This document shows, one piece after another, positions 1 through 10,916 of a stretch of DNA of 64,000 bases. The stretch is from Oscheius tipulae. Lineage: Eukaryota; Nematoda; Chromadorea; Rhabditida; Rhabditidae. Below the pieces are notes generated by a model. That model saw only the letters and a program-made list of their open reading frames with translations. It was not told the origin of the DNA and did no database searches. Position 1 is the stretch's first letter. Each line of letters opens with the position of its first letter. A program made the position numbers and the translations under genes. The stretch covers positions 7,006,001-7,070,000 of the forward strand of contig JASJZH010000003.1 of NCBI GenBank assembly GCA_037178975.1, given 5' to 3'.

Positions 1-2235
1 TTCGCCAACTAAATGCTCTCGTTTCGACATAATCGGTGAGAATTCCCGACAAACGATTTCCTTCAATGAAACAAAGAGTCTACGACACAATACGGGTGAG
101 ACAGACCCTGACTTTCTAAACTATTTGACCCCATAAGCGCCACACCATTTCACGGTATTGACACACTAGTCTGGAGGCTCATTAAAGGAGAGGGGGCCCG
201 AGGCCCCTCCCTCGGAAAGTTGCGTGGCTTTTATGGCCAATCATAGGTGGTAAATGGGTGTCCGGGGTCTTTATGTAACGAGGAAGGAAAACAAATAAAG
301 AATCCCCATAAAATTGCAGCAAGATATCTAAATAAGATTTTGAGTGGAGGTAAAATGGACAGTTAAAAAGTTTTATAAGGCCGTGGCTGTGGCTGGCCGG
401 ATGGGGCTGACTAGGAATCCCGCCCCCTTCTCTGGGGGACTGGGGAGGGGCGTGGACTGACTGTAGTCCGAGCGACCAATAAGGGCCGACTACCTGCTGA
501 CTGCGCTCCAGACAAGCTATTATTCGGACAGAATGGTCGAAGAATTGGTTGTAAATGTGACTGAAAGCTAATTTGGGGACAGATCGGGAAGAGGAAATGA
601 AGATTCATTGGAAATTATGGTGGAAAGATTAGAAAAAACCTATTCGAAGTTCCGCGTCACGAACCAGTGACTCTTAGATTCTAAACGGATGCGTTACCAA
701 TTCACTATGATGGCGAAAATTTGGCAACTTCTAGTGTGCTCTAGGTGTCTGTGGAAGCTTCAAAATGCGCGAAGTGTCTTCAAATGATTTGCCATTTTTT
801 GCACAGAAGAATTTTCTAACTTTTTGATGCTTTGCAAAGATGTAGAGCAGATTGAGTGCTACAACTTTGCTGAAGATCAGAGAACTACAAAGTGAGTTCT
901 TAAAGGCGAAAATGAGTTGGAAAGATGGAATCAGATCGTGCAAGCTCAAAGAGTTGAGCCACTTTTAATGCGAAAAAGCTGCTAGAAAATGACCAAATTG
1001 TGCCGAAAAGTGCTATACCAGCGTGTTCGAAATAGCTGCGCACTGATCGGTTCTTAGATTTACGCGCGCCTAGAGACAGTTCAAAGAAAGTCCCACCTCC
1101 TACGACCCCGTCTCGCTAATTACTATTTTCCCAAACCTCCCTTTACTGAAAGGTAATGAGACTCTCGTCGTAATCAATGCCGGCGAGGCTGTGAAGTTCT
1201 GACACCGAAAGACAAATAAAGTCAAGTTTAACGGGGTAGTAAACAGTCCCGGATGGGCATAGTAAATCAAATGTTCCAGAACTCCGCTTGAATCTGTTAG
1301 AGTACGGGAAGAGATTTTGGAGCTTGAAAGAGACTTCTAACCCCCTATTTGGTCCGAATCGAATAAATATGGCCCACCTATAAATGGCCCCCTCTCAGTA
1401 GGCTGTAAAGTCAGACCTCTCACTCTACGAGTCCCGCATAGCTCTGGCTAGCTCCGGTCTTTCTGCTTCTAACTTCCCACAGACTTGTTTCCGAAATTTT
1501 TTTCTGTTTAGCCGGTACACAAGTTGTTAAACAACATTGCAATCCTGCTCTGAATGACCCATATAGGTAGAGTTCAGCATAGAGAGTGCAGGAGGACAAA
1601 GATCCTGTCCCAAAAGCTCTGAACAGTATGAGCCCATTGAATTTAGCCAGGACAGCTAGACTACCCCCAATAGACCGGGAAGATTCCAAGAATGTTAGAA
1701 TTCAAGCTTAAACTTTCAAATTGTGATCCCTAAACTCCTAAACGTGCTGGAATCTCTAGGATTACAACGGGTGGATCCTCACTCCTAATCAGAGTGGTAA
1801 ACACTACAGGTCAAGTTGTACCTTTAATTACGAGCCATCGCGATAGCTAAAACTTACCCCAAAAGGGAGCCCGCCAATTACTGCTCACACCTGTCTCCAA
1901 AGTTACAGATGCCGCCTCGGCGATAATCGAGTCGTTTAAACTCACAGACACGTCTCCCACCCTCATTGGACATTTTTCAACCTGCCACATGTCTTGACAG
2001 CTTAATGGGGCTGCGCGAAAGACTGAACTCTTTCTCGCTGGGTGTCCTCTTCAAACTACAGGATCAGATAAAGTACTACGGTAGAACAACGGGTGGAAAG
2101 AACGGGGAGAGGCAGAGATGGCAGGCGGGGTGATAAGTGTAAGAGTCAGGGACACGGGCCAAGAGAAGAACTGGGCCAAGCGTGGATTACGGTAGATGAG
2201 AAGAGACGAGGGGGTAGATCAATGAGGAAGAGGCG
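1..2235. other. No gene recognised
   Basis: Only short open frames without splice-linked partners or recognisable motifs are seen on either strand. One small hairpin repeat (826-880) lies here. The composition is not low-complexity. Nothing else can be supported. Confidence 0.4.
826..880. repeat. Imperfect hairpin repeat, copy 1
   Basis: The left arm reads GATGCTTTGCAAAGATGTAG and the right arm is an imperfect inverted match (GCTACAACTTTGCTGAAGATC). Three related hairpins occur at 2908, 20135 and 61428, all built around GATGTTCTGCAAA...TTTGCAGAACATC. This is the most diverged left end of the set. It is probably a miniature foldback repeat; function is unknown. Confidence 0.5.
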
Positions 2236-2290
2236 ACTCTGTCTCTCTGTCTCTCTGTTTCTCTTTCCCTCTGTTTCTCTGATTCTCTCC
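2236..2290. repeat. CT-rich TCTCTGTC tract
   Basis: A pyrimidine-rich imperfect microsatellite of CTCTGT/CTCTCTGT units. The same motif recurs across the window, both between genes and inside introns. Confidence 0.8.
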
Positions 2291-2907
2291 AAAGTGCCCA
2301 TTCGATAATGTCTCGGATTTCACGATAGTGATTCGAAAGCAAAATTGCGTTAAAACAGCTGGATGCAAAAAGACGCTAGGACTCACGGATCGGGTTTCAG
2401 GAACAGTCAAGGGCTGGGTATTGCAAGAAGAATAGTACAGTCTCGAACGTGGGTTCGAGAGCCTCTATTGATAAGGACAGTCTGAGGACAGAGAGAGACT
2501 GTGAAAGAGACCTCCGCCGCGCGCATTGCCCTTTTTGCTAGAACACAACCCTTTTCTTCGACCGGCACCAGGGCGTGGGAAGCGGGCCTGCTTTGTGTTC
2601 CGGAGGATTTTGAGTTCAATCGTAAAAGAGTCTACAAGCGACAATTTATTATCAGAGAGGCCTATAATAATATTAGCTCAGAAAGAGCAATTCACCGGGC
2701 CCGAACGACCGAGATAGCACGTGGAAAATGGGCTACGGTAGCAGGGAAAGGGCATTTTCGGGATTCTTTGGGATGTATGGGGAGGCTCAGCCGTACTGTC
2801 TCATCTCTGAAAGCGTTGATTGAATCCGCCAAATAACGCTGGGAAAAACTGAACTTCTGAGCTGTCTTTCAGGCCGAAGAAGCCATTTTAAGATTTTAAG
2901 ATTGTCC

Positions 2908-2959
2908 GATGTTCTGCAAATTTATAGTATTTATCTCCTCTACAACTTTGCATATCATC
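2908..2959. repeat. Imperfect hairpin repeat, copy 2
   Basis: The left arm GATGTTCTGCAAATTTATAG faces the right arm CTACAACTTTGCATATCATC. Their reverse complements agree at most positions, with a short CT-rich loop. It belongs to the same family as 826, 20135 and 61428. Confidence 0.55.
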
Positions 2960-3304
2960 AGATGTTTCAAAAATGAGTTCAGCGTCCTCTAGTTTGAGTT
3001 AGAAGATGGTCATATAGGACTAGATTCAGGCTTTTTGGGAAGAGGAAGGGAACCAGTGTAAAAGAGAAAGGTGGGAGCAAAAAGAGGCATACAATCTGAG
3101 GAATGCCCAAAAGTGGAACAATGACTCTTGAATATCTCGCCCTCCGGACGGAAGAAGAGGCGTTGGACGAGCTCCGTCTTCCTGATAGCGGCACCAAGCA
3201 AAGGGAGCCAGTAGCTGTAAATTATCCTTCTTCTCCTGCAAACAGAACATATTTATGACGGGGACATTGATTAAGAGGGAGGCAGAAATGCTAATAGGAG
3301 ACTA

Positions 3305-3362
3305 AACAAAAAGCAATTCCGGGACTGGATTCGAACTAGGAACTCTCAGATCACGATAGCAA
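3305..3362 (-). repeat. tRNA-like fossil (B box only)
   Basis: On the minus strand the motif AGTTCGAATCC, one mismatch from the RNA polymerase III B box, is followed by AGTCCC. No convincing A box or acceptor stem is visible. It may be a remnant of a tRNA or a tRNA-derived SINE, or chance. Confidence 0.25.
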
Positions 3363-4289
3363 GTCGCGCGAAAGATTGTATAGTTCAAATCCTGAACTGA
3401 TTTTGTTTCAGTGTTTCAGACGATCTTCAGTTTCTACAAAAGTTCTACGAAACCCACTTCCTTTTTTCTACAGTACGCATTCCAGTGCAAAAGCATCAAA
3501 GCGTTCCGCCGAGTCGTATATTTTTTTTCCCCCTGGACAAGAGGAACTCTCAGTTTCGATAAGAGAAGTTGCGTCAGGAGATACGGATTCTCCTGGACAG
3601 GTTTCCTGTTTACACAACACAATTGGATTATGGCGCCTACTGTAGCCGATGCGGCTCTTTTTGGTCGTAGGTGTGAACTTTGCCAAAGGGATTAGATCAT
3701 GTCAAGAGTTCTGAGCATGATAGATAACGAGGGGAGCGGACCCGGAGCCAGCTCTGTGTTCGGCTAGTTCAAAGGAAAACTGATAGCAGAAAACATGGGG
3801 GCTTATCGCGCCTCTCTACCAGAAAGCGAGAGACGAGCAGAGCCAATTTGGACGCCATAAAGAGGTGAGGGGCTCTTAGTTTGATAGATTTCGAAGATTG
3901 GATTCGGGAGGAGTTCTCGGAGGTTCTAGGTCTCAAAGAGGTCGATTCGCCGGATATTGCAACAAAACTCAAAAAAAATGGATTCTAATTAAAACTCTGC
4001 AAATTCTCAAACATTTTATTGGAGCACTTCGAAATGACTCCTCAACAAGTCAAGCTAGAGATCTAATGTCTCTCATTGCCAGTTTTTTGTTTGGAAAGCT
4101 AGCAACTGTGTGGAACTTTTACTATCCTCTTAGATCACTTTGTTCCTGTCAGCCTTCTATCCTCTATCCTTCCGTCCTAATCGATCGCTCTCTGTCAGCT
4201 ATGTACTGCCTTGACAAAAGTTCTCCTTGTGTTCGGCAAGGGATCTGTCAACAAAAGTTCCGTTGCACAGCAATAGAGAGATAGCTCAG

Positions 4290-4419
4290 AACTACCACAT
4301 TGACGGACAACGAGAACCTGATGAATCTGCTCCTCGTCCCAGACACAAACTTTTCAAATCCCGTCTACCGTAGCCTTTTGCAGTCATATTCACATGCCTA
4401 TCAAGCGAGCGAAACTTGA
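4290..4419 (+). other. Candidate coding exon with NPVY motif
   Basis: After a possible acceptor (GATAGCTCAG) an open frame contains NFSNPVYR, similar in form to the NPxY internalisation motif in cytoplasmic tails of LDL-receptor-type proteins, and ends in TGA. No LDL-receptor repeats are seen nearby, so the link is weak. The same frame stays open for about 50 more codons after the TGA. This could be a real last exon or a chance frame. Confidence 0.2.
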
Positions 4420-5260
4420 CATAAAGTGCGCATCTTCGGGAGAAGGCTATACCGAATAGACAGGCTTGAAAGGACAGACACTCTTCCGGCCGCCCTTTGG
4501 CAACTCGGTCAAATGGTGGGAACTAGTGAGTCAAGAACGACGGCGGCCGCTAAGGCGCATGACTCTTAAAAAGAGGCTGTGAGAAGAGGCAAATTACTGC
4601 AAGAAGTTCTCTGGAACTCCTTGGGGGAAACTATAGGTAGGGGTTACGGTAATTGAAGAGACATAAACATGGTCGGCGAGTCTGTTCGGAGGTTGTAAAG
4701 ATGACATCTCTGACAGGCGCCGCGCGACTACTGTGTCCTTCTCACTTTGACGACTCCATCCACTCTCCGTCAGATTTGGAGAGAGTTAGAATAGACAGCA
4801 TATAGACAAAACACAATAACAATTTAAAATTATTGCTCTCCTCAAGGGGTGAGCTTTCCAAAATTTATCGAACCACTGCTTTCACAGGGTTGGAGCTTCG
4901 AGACTAACCTCAAAAAATCCTAAGTTGGATGGCGTTTAAGCCAAGCCACTGGAAGCCATGAATCACGCGCGTCAAGACAGTACGGGTGAGACTTGGGGCG
5001 CAACAACTGTTAATAGTACATTCTGGGGAAAGACTTGGGCATTTTTTATCCCCGACTAAATACAAGTTTTTTTTCTCACGGGTCTCCCTAGCGGTAATCC
5101 TGTATGTTGTCGGCTCTGCTTGTGTTCCTAAAATTTACGATAGTCCGGTCGGAGCTGACGGGAGGTGACGGATTGCGCTCTACTGGCGGATTAGCCCGAC
5201 AATAGAGATCGCGCGCTGTGGAGTAAGAGAGGGAGCAGGTAAAAAAAATGGCAAATACTG

Positions 5261-5331
5261 ACACTGTCTCTCTGCCTCTCTCGCTTTCTTCTTTCTTAGT
5301 CTGCCTCTCTGTCTCTTTGTCTCTCTGTTCC
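5261..5331. repeat. CT-rich TCTCTGCC tract
   Basis: An imperfect microsatellite of CTGTCTCTCTGCCTCTC-like units, of the same family as the tract at 2236. Confidence 0.75.
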
Positions 5332-6571
5332 TTATAAGGTGTGAAATGTCCTCATCTACTCTTAGCGGCCTTCTACAGATCCCTGACAAGTAAATGGCTG
5401 CTATCGCCTTTGACGGCGGCGCAATGATGGATTAGCCTTGTCGACCCGCACCTAAGTGACAAAACAACGTGTGTCTCTGTATTTAAAAGGGGGCTCCGGC
5501 TTCTTTACAGCCATCCAATTTCAATTCACCGCAATTAGTCCTCTGGCTCTTGTAATTAGTTCAAGACTGGCAGCTGTCGCCGGCTACGGTAGTCCAGCAC
5601 GTGTTTCTGTCATAAACTGGAGCCGACTGAAAGGCCGCCGCGCATACTAAAAGTTTCGCCACAACATGTGGAACAAGATGTCGAAGAGGGAATGGGACAG
5701 CGTGCACAATTGATGAGGGGACCATTAGTGCCACTTCTACTAATTGCCAGGAGATTTACAGGGAGGCTTTCATTCAGAGGCAAAACGGTTTCCAAAAGAA
5801 AGGCTTGGACAGTGCTGGAAGGTTGGTGATTTGTGATCAGCCACATGACCGAGATTCAAGCAGAAGGTTTGATATCGATTGATGAAAGAAAGATGTCTAG
5901 CAGCTCTCATAGTAGGATCAATTGAATCATCCAAAAAAGCTGAATGTGCAGGAAAGTGTCTCGAAAAAAAAGGAATCTAGCTCATCTGATTATCTTTCGT
6001 TTATAAACCGGGAGCTTTTAGACTGATCCGGGAACTTCTAGACTAACAAGACTGGGTCGAAGTTTGAACTTATTACAGTAGTTGTTAACGAAAATACTGT
6101 AAGCCAACGAACGACTGTACCAATCAATAAATTGGAAAAGATTCTAGTTTTGTTCAATACAATGAAAGCCGAAAGAGCATCGTACCTCACTCATAGCTTT
6201 CCCCACTTCCATAGTCACTCTACCAAGTTTGGAACGTTAAAAAGGGCGCGCTACTGTTGACGGTAAGTTGGTTGATTAGCCCAGTTCCGATTTCAGTTGG
6301 ATCACTCTGAGATTTAAAATTATGCCCAAAGATCGAAGCGAAAGACTACAATACCTCGAAAGCCCTTCAGGAAAGAATATCCGAGACTTTAACGCGCCTC
6401 TATCAAAACTTATACTACAGCCATAATCGTGAACCGTGAGTGTGAACTTGCGTAGCTTTTCCAATAAAACCCACAAGCCTCTCCGCTCTTCCAACTTTTT
6501 CATCTTCCTGTCAGGTCATAAAGCATCCATAAGAGTGGCACAGGCTGTCAGCGTTCATTAATTGACTCCAG

Positions 6572-6788
6572 TACCTCGTTCTCCTTCGATTTATGCGGGA
6601 AACCAGACTCTGGAGCTCCTGGAGAAGATCCTACTGATCAACGGAGGGACTACACTTTATGATCAGGCGGTCTGTTGTTTGATCGAGGGCGCACCTCCTC
6701 CCGTTTTATGGTTTCTCTCCAGGTTCAATGTCATTGACTCCTCTCAGGCCCCGACAGGAAGCCATATTCATATGTCTATACTTTACGA
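6572..6788 (+). other. Candidate Ig-like exon of an unresolved gene
   Basis: Between an acceptor (TTGACTCCAG) and a possible donor (ACGA|GTGTGC) one frame stays open for the whole exon and reads like an immunoglobulin-type segment: CCLIEGAPPPVLWF has the Cys...Gly-x-Pro-x-Pro...Trp spacing usual for I-set domains. An open frame at about 6310-6445 (LKLCPKIEAKDYN, then TSKALQERI) and the frames at 7357-7788 might belong to the same gene. I could not join them with consistent phases, and stops interrupt. It may be a receptor or adhesion gene, a decayed one, or chance. Confidence 0.3.
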
Positions 6789-7356
6789 GTGTGCAATTTT
6801 CACGTTTTGAAAGAGGAAAAAAGCCTCACGATAGCCATTACAGTATAGAGGAACTGTGCGAACCCGGCCCATAAAAGGCTACGGTATCGCGGGAACCAGT
6901 CTCGTGGGTTTTTCTCTTCGACAGCCAAAAATGGAACAGAAGGAGGAAGTGGATTGTTTGAAGATATTGAGGGAGCCGAGAAAGTACGGGAGAGGACAAA
7001 AGAAGAGGAGAAAAGTCGGAGCACGATCGCGCACGAGTGTCGGGGAAAGGGTTGTTGCGAGAGTCGTCTGCCTTCCTTTGACGATCCTATAAAACGAAGA
7101 GAGGAGAGCGGAATCTCCAGGCAAACTATCGGCATGGTCATTAGAGCCCTGAAGCTGGTACCCTTAACCCGCATTAAGAGTCATTTCGGGCCAATCGATT
7201 ATAACTTATCTGGTTTCTGACAGCGAAGTGGTTCACTATAGACTACTCCAAGAATCAGAAAACTGTTGTGAGAGAGTTCAGCCAAAGTAGTCACTCTCCG
7301 ACCAAGTTAGGGCCAAGATAACCTACTGAAAGCTATCTTTTTATTATCACTCACAG

Positions 7357-7788
7357 CGTTCTTTAAGCACGAGAGTACACCCACCGCATCGGAAGAGAGT
7401 TCTCCATGAGCCTCCCATCGGGAACGTGGCACCCACGGATATTCTCGACCCTTTCTTTAGACAAGGACCAGAGGGAACGTGAAGCGTGTGCAAGATCCTT
7501 CGTAGCTTGAGAGGACAAGAGAGCTGCACAGTCAAGGGACGAGATGTTCCATGGGATCTGGTGAGAGGTTGGAGAGCAAGACAGCGAACAGTTTGAACAC
7601 AAAGACAAGACAATAGTCTATCTCACCCCGTCCCATTTATCTCACAGATTCAGAGTGAGAGTCGGGAGCTGGCCCTTCCAACAGCACCAGATGGTCGAGC
7701 GAGTCCAAATGCCCAGTCGTTCAACTTGTCGAATGCGTGGAGCGATAGTCTTCCAAGAGTCTGCTCGTCGAATCCGACAGACCGATGA
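7357..7788 (+). other. Coding-like frame interrupted by two TGA codons
   Basis: After a TCACTCACAG acceptor, one frame of 144 codons contains natural-looking protein sequence (for example GNVAPTDILDPFFRQGPEG and ALPTAPDGRASPNAQSFNLS) and ends in TGA at 7786. It is broken by TGA at 7480 and 7594. Splicing around the first TGA did not give a consistent phase. Options are the C-terminal part of the unresolved gene near 6.6 kb, a pseudogene, or a chance frame. Confidence 0.25.
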
Positions 7789-7991
7789 CGAAACGGGTGT
7801 CCTGCCAGAGATGGTCGTCCCTGCTAGTCCAAAGCGGAGGGACAAACTCTAGACAATTGCGATACCTTTGGAACAGGGAGTTGCTCTACTGTGACGTCAC
7901 TCGGATCCATGGCAGTATGGCCTCCTCTCTTATGGATGTCTGACCATACACTCGATTTGCGCTGGGACATTCTTACAGTTTAAGTTTTTTT

Positions 7992-8016
7992 TCGTATTTA
8001 CTTTATACCCAGTGGT
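7992..8016 (+). repeat. 25-bp direct repeat, copy 1
   Basis: A 25-bp sequence starting TCGTATTTACTTTATACCCA is repeated without mismatch at 8492-8516, exactly 500 bp away and in the same orientation. The two copies flank the Helitron-like element at 8088-8297 and about 200 bp of other sequence. They may be parts of an older repeat into which the element inserted. Confidence 0.85.
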
Positions 8017-8087
8017 TGTTTAAGCCAAATTGGAGTGTTCTCGAAGAACATGCTCTCGACGATCATGCCAGCAAAATAGACTATCAA

Positions 8088-8297
8088 CCAGCCGTCTACG
8101 ACGGCTTCGCCGCCCCTTGGTATTGACTTAGCATTTACAACAGGCGACTTCGCCGCTTCTCCAAGTTCCCAAGTTTCCCCCCCAAAGCTGACTTGTCAAC
8201 TTAGTTCTTGACATGCCATGACTTGCCAGCTTTTTTCTCGTGGTGACGTACGGACGGACGGACGGACGGACACCATTTCACTTTGGTAGTAGAGAGA
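8088..8297 (-). mobile_element. Short non-autonomous Helitron-like element, copy 1
   Basis: On the minus strand it starts TCTCTCTACTACC directly after an A and ends in CTGG directly before a T, with a hairpin GCCGTC-GTA-GACGGC overlapping the 3' end and a second GGCGAAGCC-type hairpin inside. TC...CTRR termini, a 3' hairpin, insertion between A and T and no terminal inverted repeats are the hallmarks of Helitrons. A GTCC/GGAC microsatellite of five units lies near the 5' end. A second copy, closely similar through nearly its whole length, is at 51652-51852 in the opposite orientation. There is no coding capacity. Confidence 0.75.
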
Positions 8298-8491
8298 TAG
8301 AGCCACTTTTTTTTTCGGCTACCACAGCTGAAGTGTTGTTCCATGATCTCGACACAGACATATCTCTCCCCATTGTTCTGCCATCTCATCTCTCTCAAAC
8401 AGCCTAAATGTTGCACTCTGTCAATACGCTCCGACCACTCTCTCCCGTCTGCCTGTTCACGAAGTGCATTCCTCTTGCAGGAGCAAAGTTG

Positions 8492-8516
8492 TCGTATTTA
8501 CTTTATACCCAGTGGT
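8492..8516 (+). repeat. 25-bp direct repeat, copy 2
   Basis: A perfect copy of 7992-8016, followed by CTAGTTGTTT where the first copy has TGTTTAAG. Confidence 0.85.
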
Positions 8517-8690
8517 CTAGTTGTTTTTGGGTGTCTACCTGAAGGACTTGTGGTTCCATACTAGGGACCCTCGGTACCTAGTGCGGTGAAATGACAAAAT
8601 AATTCTACTGTTGCTCAAAAGACCCCTCCTATACCCCCTATCTAAGAAGGTCAGTCAATGAAGTAACAACGTTGTGCCACACTCTATTTT

Positions 8691-9014
8691 TCATTCATTT
8701 GGAGTTTGAGTTGACGGCACATCCATCGGCTGGACAGGAGTAGTACAGTTAGGGACAGCCAGCTTCTTCTCCCTCTGAGCGTGTTCATCCTCCTCCTTCT
8801 GACTGTTCTTCTCCTTCAGATTATTCAGCTTCAGAGAATGACCACTCGTCCGATGACAACCAGTTGCGGTAGAAGAGCAGCTCTTGCTACTGACGGGGGC
8901 TCTGGCAGTGACGGTGATGTCGGTAGCTGGTACAAGTTGTCCTCCAGAAGACGGCTTCAGATAGTAGACGATGGCGGCAGTCAAGATGGCCAGCAGGATG
9001 TAGACAAGGACCAT
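8691..9014 (-). CDS. Small single-pass membrane protein
   Basis: This 107-codon frame starts with a hydrophobic segment (VLVYILLAILTAAIVYYL, residues 2-19), which fits a signal anchor. A Ser/Thr-rich stretch and a charged Lys/Glu region (KEKNSQKEEDEHAQREKK) follow. Third codon positions favour C and G as in the other real genes here. The frame is open upstream of this Met for about 15 codons (AKAIWTSNRSGRR), so the true start may lie in another exon near 9.06 kb and the hydrophobic stretch may be internal. No family is recognised. It lies between the Helitron-like element and the 9.2-kb repeat. Confidence 0.45.
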   Translation of the reverse strand: MVLVYILLAILTAAIVYYLKPSSGGQLVPATDITVTARAPVSSKSCSSTATGCHRTSGHSLKLNNLKEKNSQKEEDEHAQREKKLAVPNCTTPVQPMDVPSTQTPNE

Positions 9015-9174
9015 CCTTCTCCCAGAGCGATTCGATGTCCAAATGGCCTTGGCTTCACTCTCGACGAGTCACGGAACTTCGTAAACCTCTTAGATCTGAC
9101 ATGTTTTGACATGTTACGTTAAGCTGACAGTGCTAGCAGCAGATCGAGAAGAAACCTATAAAAGAGAAAAGTTT

Positions 9175-9885
9175 GAAAGTTCCCGCAATCTAATTTTGTC
9201 AGATCTTGATGAGAAAATTCTGACAAGACTTGGCAAGTCAAGCGAGATTAGAGACCAGTTCGTTGCTCTCTCTGGAAGGTTGCCTTCTCTTCTGCTCTAC
9301 CAAGGTCACGTTGCTTTTCTCTTCAAGTACCCGAACAATTCTTTTGTACTGACTCTCTCACTCCTATCATATCGTTTCAAGACTAGGCGAGTTTCGAGCA
9401 ACCCAGATCCGAACAGTCAGTTTTCAGACCTGAGTTCGAGCTTTTGAAAAACGGGTAGCGGAGATTGAAGGTGGTGTCTTGAGATGGGAGAATCGGGGTT
9501 GGGGAGTTTTAAAACAGACTGATAGGCTAATATCAGGACAGCTTTGTTCCTGTCTCTCTATCTATACATGTTTGTGTCAGTAGTATACCACAACTGTCTG
9601 TCTCTATGTTTGTATCTGTATTCTACCATGCCTGCCCCTGTCTCTCATTCACACTAACCAACGACCGGTGTTTGAAATCCAGGCTGGTACTACCGCTACA
9701 GCTCAACCATCACAGGTTAGTTTTTTCTTCTTTTCGTTCTACTGTTGCGTTTGTTTCAGAATCTGGGCTCTTGCGAACTGAAAAGGCTCCGATTGTGGAT
9801 CAGCCATTGTGGATCACTGAGACATTTCTTTTCGCAGTCGGCATTTTTTTTCGAACATTCTCTGGTTCTCGATCTTTGGAACACT
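9175..9885 (+). repeat. Old dispersed repeat, copy 1 of about 0.7 kb
   Basis: This region aligns by eye, in the same orientation, with 57735-58475. Shared blocks include AATTCTTTTG(T/C)ACTGACTCTC, a GTGTCTTG(A/T)GATGGGAG block, CGCTACAGCT(C/G)AACCAT, and near the end TCGA(A/G)C(A/G)TTCTCT(G/A)GTTCTCGA. The two differ at roughly a quarter to a third of positions with small gaps. There is no coding sign and no clear terminal repeats. Confidence 0.6.
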
Positions 9886-9999
9886 AAGTCGAAAGGAGAA
9901 GTTGTTCTACTGTACTGTCGCTCGCGTTCTGTTCCATTGTGGTCCCTTGTCTCTTCTGGAGTACGGCCTTTACTCAAGAAGAATCATACAGAGAGGCAG

Positions 10000-10075
10000 C
10001 GAGACAGATAGACAGAGATACCGAGAAATAGAGAAACAGAGAGACAGACAGACACACACACACAGAGAAACAACC
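10000..10075. repeat. GA-rich GAGACAGA tract
   Basis: An imperfect purine-rich microsatellite (GACAGATAGACAGAGA, then ACACACAC), the reverse complement of the CTCTGTCT family found elsewhere. Confidence 0.75.
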
Positions 10076-10423
10076 AGCTCTAGCTGTCCCTTTATGTATC
10101 ATTTTCTCTCGACTCCTCTACCTAAAAAGTGAATCTTCAGCTGTCTGGAAAGATATTTTCTGGCACTCAGTTTGATGAGGAGGAGCCTCTCTATCAATTT
10201 CTACAAGGCTCCATAACTTAGCTCTCCAATTTCCGTCTGTCAAAGACTTTTTACACTTCCCTACTCCTAACCACAATTCACCTTTCTCGACTCATTGGCT
10301 CCATTATCCCGTTTCGGTCAAGTGAGACGTGCTACCAAATAACTGGGTTCGGTGTGGTTTGACGAGGTAACCATCATATTTACTGGGTTGGGGGAACCAA
10401 TGTATCTGTTTTTCGGGAGAGAC

Positions 10424-10916
10424 ATGAGCGACGAACGTCCACCTATTCACCGTTATCCCCTGGAGCTGAAGAAGCACATGCCGGCAGAGTCGGAGAAGCA
10501 AATGCTGGAGAAGACTTTCGGGCAGCTGAAGCAGGAGACTACTCTCAGAAGAGAGAAAGTGTCGGACAGTGCTAAGGAGTGAGTTTATACATTTTTACAA
10601 GAGACAACTACAAGTTCTAGCTCTGAAAAAGTTCGATAATACAACTTTTATAGGAAAGGGAATATCGTCAGAAGGTATTAGAATTTCCCGCTTCAGATCA
10701 GGGCGCTAGAGTTTACAGCCCCGTTTTGATGACAGAACCGTGATCTTTTTCAGACCATCAAAGACTTGCGACTTGCTTGTTCGCTCCGTAATGGATTACG
10801 AACTTTTCAGCCTGTTCGACTTCTGTGCTGCTCATCAATCATCGGATCCACTGTTTGCTAGAGTTCCGAAATTCAAGGATCCTTTCGTTAGAAAGCCGTT
10901 ATGTGAAACCCTTTGA
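10424..10916 (+). CDS. Heterotrimeric G-protein gamma subunit
   Basis: Two exons, 10424-10578 and 10811-10916, join in phase (GA|C) to give 86 codons. The C-terminal half has the Gγ signature: REKVSDSAKDLFDFC, then a SSDPLF...VP...DPF motif and the CaaX box CETL at the very end. The terminal Leu predicts geranylgeranylation of Cys after removal of ETL, which anchors Gβγ at the plasma membrane. The N-terminal 45 residues form the charged helix that pairs with Gβ. The start chosen is the first Met of exon 1 that leaves the usual Gγ length (about 65-90 residues). Small size and conserved tail make the call firm; the exact paralogue is not resolved. Confidence 0.88.

Noticed and set aside
2501-2836. 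111-codon + strand frame as a gene
   Set aside because: No motif, no splice partner and several overlapping frames of similar length on both strands.
6800-7220. Overlapping frames of 78-124 codons on both strands near 7.0 kb
   Set aside because: They shadow each other in a purine-rich stretch; none has a recognisable domain or a supported splice to its neighbours.
8248-8272. GGAC repeats as a CRISPR-like or regulatory array
   Set aside because: A simple microsatellite within the Helitron-like element, without spacers.
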